A stretch of DNA of 64,000 bases from Hypericum androsaemum (Eukaryota; Streptophyta; Magnoliopsida; Malpighiales; Hypericaceae), in NCBI GenBank assembly GCA_963995505.1, contig OZ023197.1, forward strand, positions 11,468,475-11,532,474, read 5' to 3'. The position numbers and the translations under genes are program-made. The notes under the pieces are model-generated. The model was not told the DNA's origin. It saw only the letters and a list, made by a program, of their open reading frames with translations, and searched no databases. This document shows, one piece after another, positions 47,491-57,753 of this stretch; within the stretch, counting starts at the first letter, position 1; the number at the start of each line of letters is the position of its first letter.

Positions 47491-47859
47491 ATGGCGCCGA
47501 AGAGGTTTCTCTCCTCCTCCGCCTCCGCCAAGCTGAAGCCCAACCACCGCTGTCGAAGTGGCACCGACGAAGGAGGAGGTGGAGGAGCTTCACGGCGCAG
47601 GTGCAGGCGGGGGAGGAGATCTCCTCCAAGGAAGGGGAGTCGGCCTGAGAGAGGGAGAAGAAGGTCTGGTTCTTTCGGGAGAGGCAACAAAGATGAGGAG
47701 GAGAGAGAAGGTGAAGGTGAAGGTGAAGAGGAAGGAAGAGAATTGGTTTTTGTTTGTCTGTTAGATTTAACTGGAAGGGTTCTAGACATTTACATACACG
47801 CACGATGTGGGTATTGTTTTGTTTCAAAATTCGCATTTATTGATTTTTCTAAGCTGTAA
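47491..47859 (+). CDS. Small hypothetical ORF, Arg/Gly/Glu-rich
   Basis: An ATG in good context (GCCATGGCG) after a CT-rich leader opens 122 codons: a serine-rich start (MAPKRFLSSSASAKLKP), then Gly/Arg-rich and Glu-rich tracts, and an ordinary hydrophobic tail. The leader looks like a genuine 5' UTR, but the protein is low in complexity and three frames are open at once. It may be the 5' part of a gene or a fragment. No family is recognised. Confidence 0.25.
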   Translation: MAPKRFLSSSASAKLKPNHRCRSGTDEGGGGGASRRRCRRGRRSPPRKGSRPERGRRRSGSFGRGNKDEEEREGEGEGEEEGRELVFVCLLDLTGRVLDIYIHARCGYCFVSKFAFIDFSKL

Positions 47860-47905
47860 ATGAATAAGATGCTCTCTTAAATATTTAATTACATTATTTT
47901 TTTTT

Positions 47906-48872
47906 GGACAAATTACCCTCACATCCCTGAGGTTTGGTCACCCTCCCCCTAGGGTTCCTGACTTTTGGAAAAAGATTGTCCCGTCCCTAAGTTTTGACGA
48001 TAATAGACTCTCGGGTCCCTGGCTGACGTCATCGACTCTTTTTTTCATTTTTGGTCATGGAAATGACCAACATACCCTTTTAAAAAATGTTAAAAGACGG
48101 GAGCGGGAGGGAGGGGGAGAGAGGGAGGAGGGGCGGGAGCGGGAGGGAGGAGGAGGGGAGCGGGTGGGAGGAGGGGGGAGCGGGAGGGAGGAGGGGGTGG
48201 GAGGAGGGGGGGAGAGGGGGAGGAGGGGCGGGAGCGGGAGGGAGGAGTGGGGGAGGAGGGGGGGAGCGGGAGGGAGCGGGCGGAAGCGGGCGGAAGGGGG
48301 AGAGGGATGAGGGGGGGAGGAGGGGGGAGCGGGAGGGAGGAGGGGGGGAGCGGGAGGGAGGGGGGGAGTGGGAGGGAGCGGGCGGGAGGGGGGGGGGAGT
48401 GGGAGGGAGCGGGCGGGAGGGGGGGGAGTGGGAGGGAGCGGGCGGGAGGGGGGGGGGAGTGGGAGGGAGCGGGCGGGAGGGGGAGAGGGGGGAGGAGGGG
48501 CGGGAGCGGGAGGGAGGAGGGGGGGAGGGAGCGGGCGGGGGAGGGGGGCGGGGGAGGGAGAGGGGGCGGGCGGGAGGGGGGGCGGGCGGGAGCGGGAGGG
48601 GGAGAGGGGCGGGAGCGGGAGGGGGGGGGTGGGCGGGAGCGGGAGCGGGAGCGGGAGGGGGGTAAAAGGTTGAAGAAGGTAAAAAAATTTATTTTTTTAA
48701 GGGTATTTTGGTCATTTCCATGACCAAAAATGAAAAAACGAGTCGATGACGTCAGTCGGGGACTCGAGAGTCTATTGTCATCAAAACTTAGGGACGGGAC
48801 AATCTTTTTCTAAAAGTCAGGGACCCTAGGGGGAGGGCGACCAAACCTCAGGGATGTGAGGGTAATTTGCCC
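47906..48872. mobile_element. Mutator-like element 2, carrying a G-rich minisatellite
   Basis: The inverted ends (GGACAAATTACCCTCACATC against its complement at 48872) extend about 180 bases. They are homologous to the arms of the element at 29539-30879, including the GGTCCCTGGCTGACGTCATC block. T-rich 9-base flanks (TTTTTTTTT and TTTTCTTTT) could be a target duplication but are too simple to prove it. No transposase is present. The interior is entirely the G-rich array at 48090-48662. Confidence 0.85.
48090..48662. repeat. G-rich minisatellite (GGGAGCGGGAGGGAGG type), about 570 bp
   Basis: Units mix GGGAGCGGGA, GGGAGGA and GGGCGGGAGGG; a 52-base higher-order unit (GGGGAGTGGGAGGGAGCGGG and following) is repeated several times at 48365-48480. 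Runs of three or more G every few bases make strong G-quadruplex candidates. ORFs of 100-190 codons in it are artefacts of base composition. Confidence 0.95.
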
Positions 48873-48949
48873 TTTTCTTTTTTATTTACCTAAGACGCCA
48901 TAAGAATTTTTTTGTACACGATATTTTTTTGCAAACGTTCCAAATTTAT

Positions 48950-49185
48950 CATCAACATCACTTCTCTTGACTAACACCTTAGTATTCTTGCTTGAATTAC
49001 CTCTTGAAAGGGCAATATATAACTGTCCATGACTAAAGACATGTTTAGGTAGATTTGTTGATCGTGAATGTAAAATACATACGTACCGAAAACTGTTTGC
49101 GTATCATCTTATACGGCATCTCAAGATTCTCTGGTGAGTTCAATGGCATCCTATGGATGAATACTCTCTTACACGCGAAATTTCC
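48950..49185 (-). pseudogene. Helitron helicase C-terminal fragment
   Basis: The minus strand reads NSPENLEMPYKMIRKQFSVR and FTINKS, then in another frame LPKHVFSHGQLYIALSRG. These are the last conserved blocks of the PIF1-like helicase of plant Helitrons. The piece between INKS and LPKHVF is shortened and shifted. No Rep domain is nearby. Confidence 0.8.
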
Positions 49186-49239
49186 ACTGAGAATCACTAC
49201 ATCGATTTAAATAGGCGAAAAGGGAAAAAATATATATGT

Positions 49240-49592
49240 GATGGCCAGAGCTCACTTCCCTTCTCCTTCTCTATCTCCTTTGTGGGCCCCATCATTATTT
49301 CCATCCGCAGAACTCACGTCCACGACAAAGCCGACAATGTCCTCGTCATCTGCCGGTCAATCTGCTTCACGGTCATACAACCTAACGTCTCGGGCATGAA
49401 CTTCAGCCTGCCGCTCATCACCATGATTGTCAGTGTGGAGGCGGACTTTCGACTGGTCACCTACTCCCGCCACCTCATTCTCCTCATCCGTCGGAGCCGC
49501 AAGTTTCAGCTGCTGTCCTACTCCACCATGTTCTCCAACCTGGACTCGCAACTGGGCGTGTTCAACAGACCGATATCATTTTGCAAAATCTA
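49240..49592 (+). pseudogene. GC-rich coding-like fragment, unknown family
   Basis: Both strands are open over 200-350 bases and GC content is well above the flanks. On the plus strand 49153-49593 is open for 146 codons; on the minus strand 49551-49357 for 64. No domain is recognised. Lying next to Helitron helicase remains, it may be captured host exon sequence. Confidence 0.3.
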
Positions 49593-49599
49593 GAACGCG

Positions 49600-50330
49600 T
49601 AGATCACATCATAGATCGTCATTCAATAAGCATAATAAACCCTAATTAGCGAGTTATTTACAACAATACATCAATTATTCTATTTTGACCGTACGATCTC
49701 AAATTATAAGAATTTATTCAGCTATCTTAGTATAATAAAAAAACCTCATTTCGTTGACTATTGATAAGTTCATAGTTCATTGATCTTTCCAAACAATGTA
49801 TTAATTGTTTGGCTCATGCAATAGCTAATGCTCGTTGTAATTTCTGATTTAATTTTAATGCAAGAGTGATAAGTCACTCCATCATTCTCACCACACAGAA
49901 AAAAGCTAATGGTCGTTGTATCTTTCGACTATTTCCCTTGGGCATATCGTCGCTATGCTACTTTTTATTAACTGAACTGAACTGAAACTAATTAAGTAAT
50001 TATCTTTTCTGGAAAATACGAAAAAGACAATTGTAATTAATTACATGACAACATGGATGGGAGCAAAATGGCGACATCCGATCCCACCAAAAAAAAATGG
50101 CGACATCAGAAATAACACAACACCTCGCCCTACCATTGGGTCTTAAATCTCGCCCTCACTTGTAACTTGGGCGAACAAAATGACACCGTTCCAATTAAAG
50201 ATGATGACATTCTCGCACGCCACACCTCGATTACGTCCCTCAATTCTCTCGCCCCTAGTTTCACGCGCGCCTGCTATTAATACCCCCAAATCTCTCCTCT
50301 CCCTTCTCACCGACATTTAAAGTCAACGAC
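49600..50330. other. Spacer, no gene seen
   Basis: AT-rich to 50100. A GGCGACATC word repeats at about 50070 and 50099. The last 120 bases are C-rich and look like a gene leader for the fragment that follows. Confidence 0.45.
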
Positions 50331-50340
50331 GACCGGAGCC

Positions 50341-50455
50341 ATGGGATCGCTCTCAGCTTCTCTCGAAGGACGCCTCTCTTATCCACTCGTGCGCCGTGAC
50401 GACGCCGTTTTCGACGATTAGCACGGCGTTAAAGTCCCCGATCCCTACCGCTGGT
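50341..50455 (+). pseudogene. Prolyl endopeptidase first-exon fragment
   Basis: From the ATG the frame reads MGSLSASLEGRLSYPLVRRD, DAVFDD, an in-frame TAG at 50419, then HGVKVPDPYRW. This is the N-terminus of plant prolyl oligopeptidase (Y/P-ARRD-SV-DDYHG-KV-DPYRWLE). Similarity stops after the W codon, close to where a first exon would end. The upstream CT-rich leader may have been copied too. It is a gene fragment, not functional. Confidence 0.8.
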
Positions 50456-50699
50456 CACAAATCGACCGCTTGTCTACCGTTGTTTTCGCGTTGTTTGCTG
50501 CTTGTCGTTTGTCGTCAGTCTCGTCCTCTCCACTCCTCGATTTTAATTAGGGGTACTTTAGACATTTTCGGGTGTCGGAGGTTTACATTATTATAGTAAG
50601 ATAAGATTTAAGAGGATGATGTTATCATGCAACTATTACAATCAAAGATCCGGGATGGCAAAGATAGTCCTTCATTCTTCAATGAGGAAGGTAAAAACC

Positions 50700-51390
50700 T
50701 TGTGGAGAAGGATAATGCCCCAATTCCTCGACCAAGCACTTCCGGAGAGATAATGTACTACAAAAGGATTCCAGCTCTATTTTTGCACGACCCTTAAGAA
50801 ATAAACAACAACAGACAAAGAACGGTATCAGAATGAATCAAATTGAACTTGCTACATTTCATGAACAAAATGAATAGAACAGCAGCTACTCACCCAAGTA
50901 ATGAACAAAAATAGCTTAGCTAAGGGAACTAAGATTCATACATCATGAACAGTAAGCTTATCATCAATTTAGTTCACTGTGCTTATGACACCCCAACAAA
51001 CGAAGGTCACGTACACACTTTGAGTATGGAGGTAGAAGTGTTGGTTTTAAATCAGATAAAACCAGAAAAATCTTATGGAGAAGGATAATAATTATTACCT
51101 CAATTCCTCGACCAAGCACTTCGGGAGAGATAATGTATTACAAAAGGACTCCAACTCCATTTTTGCACGACCCTTAAGAAATAAACAACAACAGACAAAG
51201 AACGGTATCAGAACGAATTAATTGAACTTGCTATATTTCATAAACAAAATAATAGACCAGCAGCTAAAATGAACAAAAATAGCTGAGCTACGGGAACTAA
51301 GATTCATATCATGAACAATAAAATAAGCTTATCATCAATTAGTTCACTCTGCTTATAACACCCCAACAAACGAAGGTGATGTACACATTT
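50700..51390 (-). repeat. Tandem duplication of a downstream F-box exon region (unit 5)
   Basis: About 50720-51000 is repeated at about 51100-51380 (offset 380). Each copy includes the counterpart of the 84-base exon (minus strand KMELES-type start), now degraded by indels. An insertion between the copies contains unrelated sequence. Confidence 0.8.
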
Positions 51391-51443
51391 CGAGAAAGAT
51401 TCTCCAAAGTTGTATATTCCCCAAAGTTAACCGCCAAGAAAGA

Positions 51444-52631
51444 TTACACCAATGGCGCCAAGAGCACCGAACCTTTGTGTACCAGATAACGAACATCAGA
51501 AAGAAGCTGATGTGGTGCTACCTGAGTACAAACGCCTAGGTACATCAAAAGCCCTAAGGACATGATGAGATATCCCCGCAATTCTAACGCATCCTTTGAG
51601 TAACAGCAATACAACAAGGTCGAGGCATCATTCTTAAGAATTAGAGCTCCTTGTAATTTACATGCTGAACCGTTCCAAAATATAAGAAATGGGCAAAACA
51701 CGATATCAAGGGATGTAGAATGTGAAAAAATTACCACTGGGCAGCGAATTTTAACATCTGACCGCTGGGAATGTCGAACTATCCCAACAAGCTCTTTCAC
51801 TGCATTTTGAAACTTCTCACAAAGATCATCGCGTCCCCTGAAGTAGAAATTTAGATGAACATGGACTAATGATAGAATGTCTATCAGTTTACAGCTGGTC
51901 CACAACCAATCTCCAAAAATCTCCAACACCTCGAGCTGAGGAGCCCTAAGATAGAGCTCCAACCCCTTGTCACCCTCCGAATCAAAATCATTGTTATTTA
52001 GCACCAATCTCTTCAACTTCTCGTGAACAATGTGCAGCCCACTGGTCAAACGGACATGACGCAGCGACAAGGACTCGAGCAATGGACATCCCGACAACAA
52101 ATCCTCGATCTTTCCATCCATAAGCCCTAATCCAACATCCAAAACCCTAAGCGATTCCCAGTTCACCCTCCCCTTGTGGAAAAAATGACAGCAATCAGTT
52201 TTCAGCTCCTTCAAGTAACGGTGGGAGTACAAGTACCCGGGGAGAGGGTAGAAGCAGCTCAGACTTGTTAAGTCCAACCTTAGATCCTCCACGTGGCGTT
52301 TCGCGGCGCGACGAACCAACAGGTCCACCATCGTAGAGTCTACGTAATTGTTGCTGATGAGCGTGAGGTGGAATTTGGAGATCCTGGGGGCGACATGGAA
52401 GGATAGGGTTCTGTCCACGGACAGCATCTTAGGGTTGTCCATGCGGTTGAGGTAGAGCTTGAGGTCTGGCACGTGGGTCCACATGCGATGCCACCGCCGC
52501 GACAAGACACTGGTCCTGATTGCTTCTACGGTATCGAGGAGTGAAAGAATGTGGATTTGGACGCAGTCTGGTAAGTCACTGATACGGTCAACCGTTTGTT
52601 GAGGTTTTAGCTCGTTGTTGATCGTCCCCAT
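51444..52631 (-). CDS. F-box/LRR protein gene 4 (intact ORF)
   Basis: Read from the ATG at 52631, which matches the paralogs (a further upstream in-frame ATG at 52715 adds 28 residues), the ORF has 395 codons. The F-box is at about residues 17-52 (ISDLPDCVQIHILSLLDTVE...SRRWHRMW). LRRs follow: DLRLDLTSL, LKELKTDCC, LRVLDVGLG, CPLLESLSLRHV, LKRLVLNNN and LEVLEIFGDW. The donor GTAATT used in the paralogs is present at 51734, so splicing after codon 299 is possible; here the intron happens to stay in frame and read on. It is an SCF adaptor by family, substrate unknown. Confidence 0.82.
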   Translation of the reverse strand: MGTINNELKPQQTVDRISDLPDCVQIHILSLLDTVEAIRTSVLSRRWHRMWTHVPDLKLYLNRMDNPKMLSVDRTLSFHVAPRISKFHLTLISNNYVDSTMVDLLVRRAAKRHVEDLRLDLTSLSCFYPLPGYLYSHRYLKELKTDCCHFFHKGRVNWESLRVLDVGLGLMDGKIEDLLSGCPLLESLSLRHVRLTSGLHIVHEKLKRLVLNNNDFDSEGDKGLELYLRAPQLEVLEIFGDWLWTSCKLIDILSLVHVHLNFYFRGRDDLCEKFQNAVKELVGIVRHSQRSDVKIRCPVVIFSHSTSLDIVFCPFLIFWNGSACKLQGALILKNDASTLLYCCYSKDALELRGYLIMSLGLLMYLGVCTQVAPHQLLSDVRYLVHKGSVLLAPLV

Positions 52632-52849
52632 TTTTTGCTTGGCTGATGGAGGGGGAGAAATTGGGATTTGGGAGGCGGAAGACAGGGACAAGAGAGGAGA
52701 GAGAAAGACAGCCAAAGCCGAAGAAACCTAGGCATTCCTTGTTGCTGAGTCACGGTAAGGTAACTAAACTATTTTTTATTATTTTAAAATTACATATATT
52801 TATATTTAGTTATTCTTGTAATGAATATTTTATAATTTTAATAAAAAGA

Positions 52850-53620
52850 GCAATCGCGACGCAAATCGCCAAGACTATTGTAACTGGGCCCGCAACTGAT
52901 TACTGGTGAGCCCATCTTTTTTATGAGCCCATGTACACTCCTTGTAGCCTCTTAGGAAGAAGAAAGCCAGAAACCATCCGGACTCCATCCTTGAAAAACC
53001 TTCTCCATCTAAAGTGACCTTCCTGCTTTACCTCTTCGGATTCGGAATCTGTTTAGGTTAGAACATATAATGAAAATTCAAAGTACAAAGTAAAATACGT
53101 ACATAGAAGGGTTGCACCAACATGTGCAAGAAGTAAAAAATCTCAGCAATAAGTACACATTAGCAAGCAAACCAGTCGCCGTATGAAACGATATACTTCA
53201 CCAACGAGCCGTCAAATACTAGACTCATTCTGTAGTTTCATAGCAACTTGGTACATCGTGATATCATAATTGGTCAGATTAGCACCGGAAAACAATGCTG
53301 CATCATATGAAGTGCCACTATGGTTCACATTAGCTATGTTGCTGCATCCATCTGAGGAGTCATCTCATAGGCTGTCCTCCAAAGAAGATGAATCACTGAC
53401 TTCATCAGCAAAAAATTAACAAAAGCAAACCTTCGGTCATCAATAATTTTGACATTCTGACAATAAATGATTCGAGAGACTATTCCTCAACATCCGATCT
53501 TCAAAGCGATAGAAATATTAATCGTCATAATGGACCTCACATGAAGATTCATCATCTGATGACTGAGGGAAATAGTTAACTGTTAGAATTTGTAGTAATT
53601 GATATTTAAGAGGAAGAATT
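52850..53620 (-). repeat. F-box array unit 6, 3' flanking module
   Basis: 52850-53160 matches 43140-43470; 53380-53620 matches the common 3' module. Remains of the downstream exons lie at about 53640-53900 (LEMESLCPTLSHRNCLV and a terminal exon). Confidence 0.7.
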
Positions 53621-54147
53621 TATACATGCAACTTAAACAACAACAAAAATCGGGATGGCAGATATATTCCTTTCATTCTTCATGAAGGAAGGTAAAAGCC
53701 TTACAGAAGAGGATATCAGAGTTGTTGTTCCTTATGGACTGAGTAAAGAATAAACATCTTTTGGACTAGATATTACCAGATCAAAATGAAGAATACCATA
53801 AGCATTACCTCAAACCAAGACTCAGGTCGTTAAGGACCAAGCAGTTCCGGTGAGATAGGGTAGGACACAAGGATTCCATTTCCAGTTTCTCAAGATCCTT
53901 AAGAATGAGTAACAACAGAGAAATAATGCTATCAGAACGAATCAATTGAACTTGCTACATTTCACGAACAAAATAATAAACCATCAGCGACTCACATAAG
54001 CAATGAAACATAGTTGGACTTCGGGAACTACGATTCATAAATAAAGAAGAATCAGCAATTTCATTTATAGCGCTTAATATCACCCCAACAGAAATGCATT
54101 GACAATATTTAAGTGCAAAGGTTTAGATAGGTTCAACTCTTGAATTT

Positions 54148-54645
54148 TCGCGTATAATTGACCAGACAAGGCGATTGGGGTTTATTTGAGTAGTTAGTGA
54201 GGAGCAACTAATGTGGTAAGGAAATAGTTGGAAATGATCAAGTGGCTGTAGTTGAAAGAGGTAAGAGCTTGGAGCACTAATCTTGCTAAGATAACATTAT
54301 CAGAGAGATTATCACTTAATTCCCGGTATCATTCTCAAGAATTAGAGCTCCTTGTAATTTACATGTTCAACGATAACAAAAGATAATGAGTTGGCATCGC
54401 GTATAATTGACCAGACAAGGCGATTGGGGTTTATTTGAGTAGTTAGTGAGGAGCAACTAATGTGGTAAGGAAATAATTGGAAATGATCAAGTGGCTGTAG
54501 TTGAAAGAGGTAAGAGCTTGGAGCACTAATCTTGCTAAGATAACATTATCAGAGAGATTATCACTTAATTCCCGGTATCATTCTCAAGAATTAGAGCTCC
54601 TTGTAATTTACATGTTCAACGATAACAAAAGATAATGAGTTGGCA
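54148..54645. repeat. 249-bp tandem duplication
   Basis: 54148-54396 is repeated at 54397-54645 with essentially one difference, so it is very recent. It lies in the first intron/downstream region of F-box gene 5. Confidence 0.95.
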
Positions 54646-54719
54646 AATACGATGTCATGGGATGTATCCAAATTTCTAAAGTAGAGAATAGGAAAAGAAA
54701 TTACCCCTAGCAGTGAATT

Positions 54720-55587
54720 ACAATATGTAACTCCTGAGAATGTCGAACCTTCTCAAAAAGTTCCTTCACTGCATTTTGACACATCTCATGCCGATATAAC
54801 CTGAAGAATAAATCTAGACGAACACGGACCAAGGATAAGATGCCAATCAATTTAGTCCAAAACCAATTTCCCAAAATCCCCAACTCGTCGAGCTCAGGAG
54901 CGCTAACATGAAGGGCCGAGTCCCTGTGTAATCCTCAAAATTAAAATAAATGTTATCTAACAGCAATCTCTTCAATTTGTCGTGAACAATGTGCATCCCA
55001 CCGGACAAACGGACACGACACAGCGACAATGATTCGAGCGAGGGACATCCCGACAACACATCCTCAATCTTCCCATTCATACGCCCTACTCCGACATTCA
55101 AAACCCTAAGCGACTCCCAATTCACCCTCCCCTTGGGGAAAAAGCTAAGAGAAACAGTTCTCAGCTCCCTCAAGGAACGCTGGTCGTACAAGTACTCGGG
55201 AAGAACGCACATGCAGCTCAAACCTGACAAGTCCAAGCATAGATCCTCCACGTGGCGTGTCCACCATCATAGAGGTTACGGACCGTCTTCGAGCTTGAGG
55301 TGGAATTTGGAGATCGTGGGACCGGCGTGGGAGCGTAGGGTTCGGTAGAGGGATAGCATCTTATTCATGCGGATGAGGTGGAGCTTGATGTCGGGTACGT
55401 GGGCCCACATGCGACGCCACCGTCGCGACAAGACGCCGGTCCTGGCAGAGTCTCTGGTATCGAGGAGGGAAAGGATGTGTATTTGGACTTCTTCGGGTAA
55501 GTCGCTGATATGGTCAACCAGTTGTTGAGGTTTTAGCTCATTGTTTGTTGTCCCCCCTTTTTTTTTTGAGGGATTTGTTGTCCCCAT
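54720..55587 (-). pseudogene. F-box/LRR gene 5, disabled
   Basis: The paralog-type start is at 55587, but a T-rich insertion (55558-55568) with a repeated TTGTTGTCCCC inserts PSKKKGG after MGTTN. The F-box is complete (ISDLPEEVQIHILSLLDTRD...RRWRRMW). Deletions near 55262-55290 remove about 20 residues (the MVD-LV region) and break the frame. The LRR half continues at 55251-54847 (DLCLDLSGL, CPSLESLSLCRV) and ends prematurely after a small insertion near 54915. Confidence 0.85.
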
Positions 55588-55831
55588 TTTTGCTTGGCTG
55601 CTTCCTCCCGATGGAGGAGAAGGAATTGGGATTTGGGAAGTGGGAGACAGCCACAGGGACAAGAGTGGAAAAATAGGTCAAAGGGAAAAAACCTAGGATA
55701 AATTACGTTTTAGTCTATGACGTGTGGTCAAATAGATAATATAGTCTTTCATTTTTTAAATACATTATAATTATCTCTTGATTTTATTATATTCTCCGAT
55801 TAACATCGACTTCCGACGAACATCAAAAATC

Positions 55832-56044
55832 CTAAAATCTTCCAAAACCTCCGGTAGACCCGTCCCGCCGTCCTTTCAATATTTTATTGCTAAGATCCAG
55901 CTTGTTTAGACTCCGGATTGAATTTGGAATTTCACCGAACAAATTATTACTAGCAAGAATCAGTTTCTGTAGATTCACAAGTTGCCCATAATCATGAGGA
56001 ATTACTCCGGAAAACATATTTGATGCCAAATTCGAGACTAACAA
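55832..56044 (-). pseudogene. LRR receptor-like kinase fragment
   Basis: NLASNMFSGVIPHDYGQL and NLQKLILASNNLFGEIPNSI followed by LNKLDLSN are two and a half extracellular LRRs. Their wording is close to the PXC3-type LRR-RLK group (LASN-F-G-IP--FGQL-NLQELILSGN-LFG-IP). No signal peptide, membrane segment or kinase is nearby. It is a transposed fragment. Confidence 0.7.
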
Positions 56045-56410
56045 TCTGTTAATCTAAGTGGTTAAGTAAAATATAATTAAGTTTTGTTAATCTAAGCGGA
56101 TCAGTAAAATATAATCAAGTTTCGATAGATATTGAAATGTGTTCATTCTTGTTAGTAATTTGAAGAACTTAATAAGTCACCCATTTTCTTTATTTTATCG
56201 AGGGGTAATTTCTTAGTTCGTTCCTCCATTGTTGTTTTGGCTGGTCAGCTAATTTTTCTCGAAGTTAATCGAATAATCAATAAATATATTCCAAGACCGG
56301 CAAAAAATATTATTATATTCCAAGATTGAGCATTTGAAAATAAAAAATAACAGCAATTGTAGCCTCCTCCCCAAGACCCGGACACAGCTCAACAAAAGGT
56401 CATGGACACT

Positions 56411-56590
56411 AAAAGCCATGGAATCTCGTCTCTTTTTTTGTCGGTTGAATAATGGTTACTCTCTCCTTATCAAAATTCTCTCTCAACCCTTCCTTTATTT
56501 TTATTTGAGAAAACTTCATTTTTCTTACGTGTGATTTCACGAATATTGCGATATAATCCTCAACACAATAAAAGGCCATGGAATCTCGCC
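56411..56590 (-). repeat. 160-bp insertion-like segment between 20-bp direct repeats
   Basis: AAAAGCCATGGAATCTCGTC (56411-56430) recurs at 56571-56590 with two changes. On the minus strand the enclosed sequence ends in an A-rich stretch (ACAAAAAAAGAGA). This fits a small retrotransposed insert with a target duplication. Confidence 0.5.
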
Positions 56591-56748
56591 CCCAAACGCC
56601 ATCGGCTCCGCACCCAGTGAAACCAACAGATTCTCCCACCCCACCAACTGATGTCGTCCCACGCGAGGTTGACCGGTTAAAGTACAAGGAGAGGGTGGAT
56701 GGAGCATCCAGATACCCGAATCCTAAACCCCCCGTACATCGAACTTGA
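56578..56748 (+). CDS. 56-codon ORF, Pro-rich, unknown
   Basis: It begins MESRPQTPSAPHPVKP, then a basic stretch (EVDRLKYKERVDG) and ends KPPVHRT, stop. The composition is coding-like and GC-richer than the surroundings, but its ATG lies in the direct repeat described for 56411-56590. It may be the cut-off start of a gene. No family is recognised. Confidence 0.25.
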   Translation: MESRPQTPSAPHPVKPTDSPTPPTDVVPREVDRLKYKERVDGASRYPNPKPPVHRT

Positions 56749-57069
56749 ACTATGAGAGGAAGCCATTTCAACAAGAAGCGCACAAACTTGTACCCAAAGT
56801 ATTGTCCTCGAGAGAAATATCAACGAGCCATGTTCAACCGATAGTGGCTAAAACTGTTGCACTACCACAAACTAAAGCATAATAGACTTAATATCAACAA
56901 AGAACTTGATTTCTTTTAAAAATGTCTTGGTTCCAAGAGTTACAACCAAAAAAATTATTTGAAAGAGTTATCCTTAAATACAGCCTGATAAAGCTGAATT
57001 TTGGTATACAAAGAGGTCACCCAAAAACGGTTCAATGGACTTCACACACTGAGCCCATCTATTACTAGT

Positions 57070-57370
57070 AAAGATGTGTAAACCAACAAACTGAGCAATT
57101 TCTTCTCACCGAGACAAACTGAACCTTCTTCGAAGAAACAAAGTTGGAAAAACCCAATCATTTTAGAATTTTCTTTTCAAGGATGAACTTAGCTTGGGGA
57201 GAGAATCTTGGAACACATGACAGAGTTTCAGCCACATTATGCAAAGACTCCTGGTTGACTTGGAATCCTGGCCATCATCCAGAGGACCACCAGAAAATTA
57301 ACAAAGCAACCATTGGTAATCCTGGCCATCATCTTGGCCATAATCCCACGAAGCTCAAATAATTTTAGAA
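57070..57370 (-). repeat. F-box array unit 7, partial
   Basis: It matches 41650-41950 of unit 3 (GGATGAACTTAGC, TTTCAGCC.CATTATG, GACTCCT.GGTTGACTT). It has no F-box exon. Right limit of the array in this window. Confidence 0.65.
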
Positions 57371-57374
57371 AAAA

Positions 57375-57753
57375 TTTACTTTAGTATTTTGTGGTATAGC
57401 CCAAAATTACTTTAGTACTCTGTGGTAAATAATTGACTAATCAAGTCATATTTATTCCAATTAACATTATAAAGGTCCACGGACAGCTACCTGGACCTGC
57501 CTGGACCCTGCCCGACCAACTTGGCCAACCACCCACGTCACCAAAATTTGATGACGTGACGCCACATGGACATCTCTTGTTTTTCTCTCTTCCCTCTCTC
57601 TCTTCTTCTTCTTCTACCCAAAAAACAAAACCCAACAAAAATTAAAAAAAAGTTGAAATCAAAAAGTTCATGAACCCCGCCGAGCTCAATGCGGAGTATA
57701 GTGCATCAACTTGCAAACCCACTTAATCGAGCCGGGCAAGAGCTCCACGTATG
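57375..57753. other. Spacer before the copia element
   Basis: It contains a CT microsatellite at 57585-57615. No gene is seen; opposing 65-70-codon ORFs at 57433-57645 are low in complexity. Confidence 0.45.

Noticed and set aside
48087..48723. ORFs of 100-190 codons made of Gly, Arg, Glu and Ser
   Set aside because: They are translations of the G-rich repeat inside a Mutator-like element and have no coding support.
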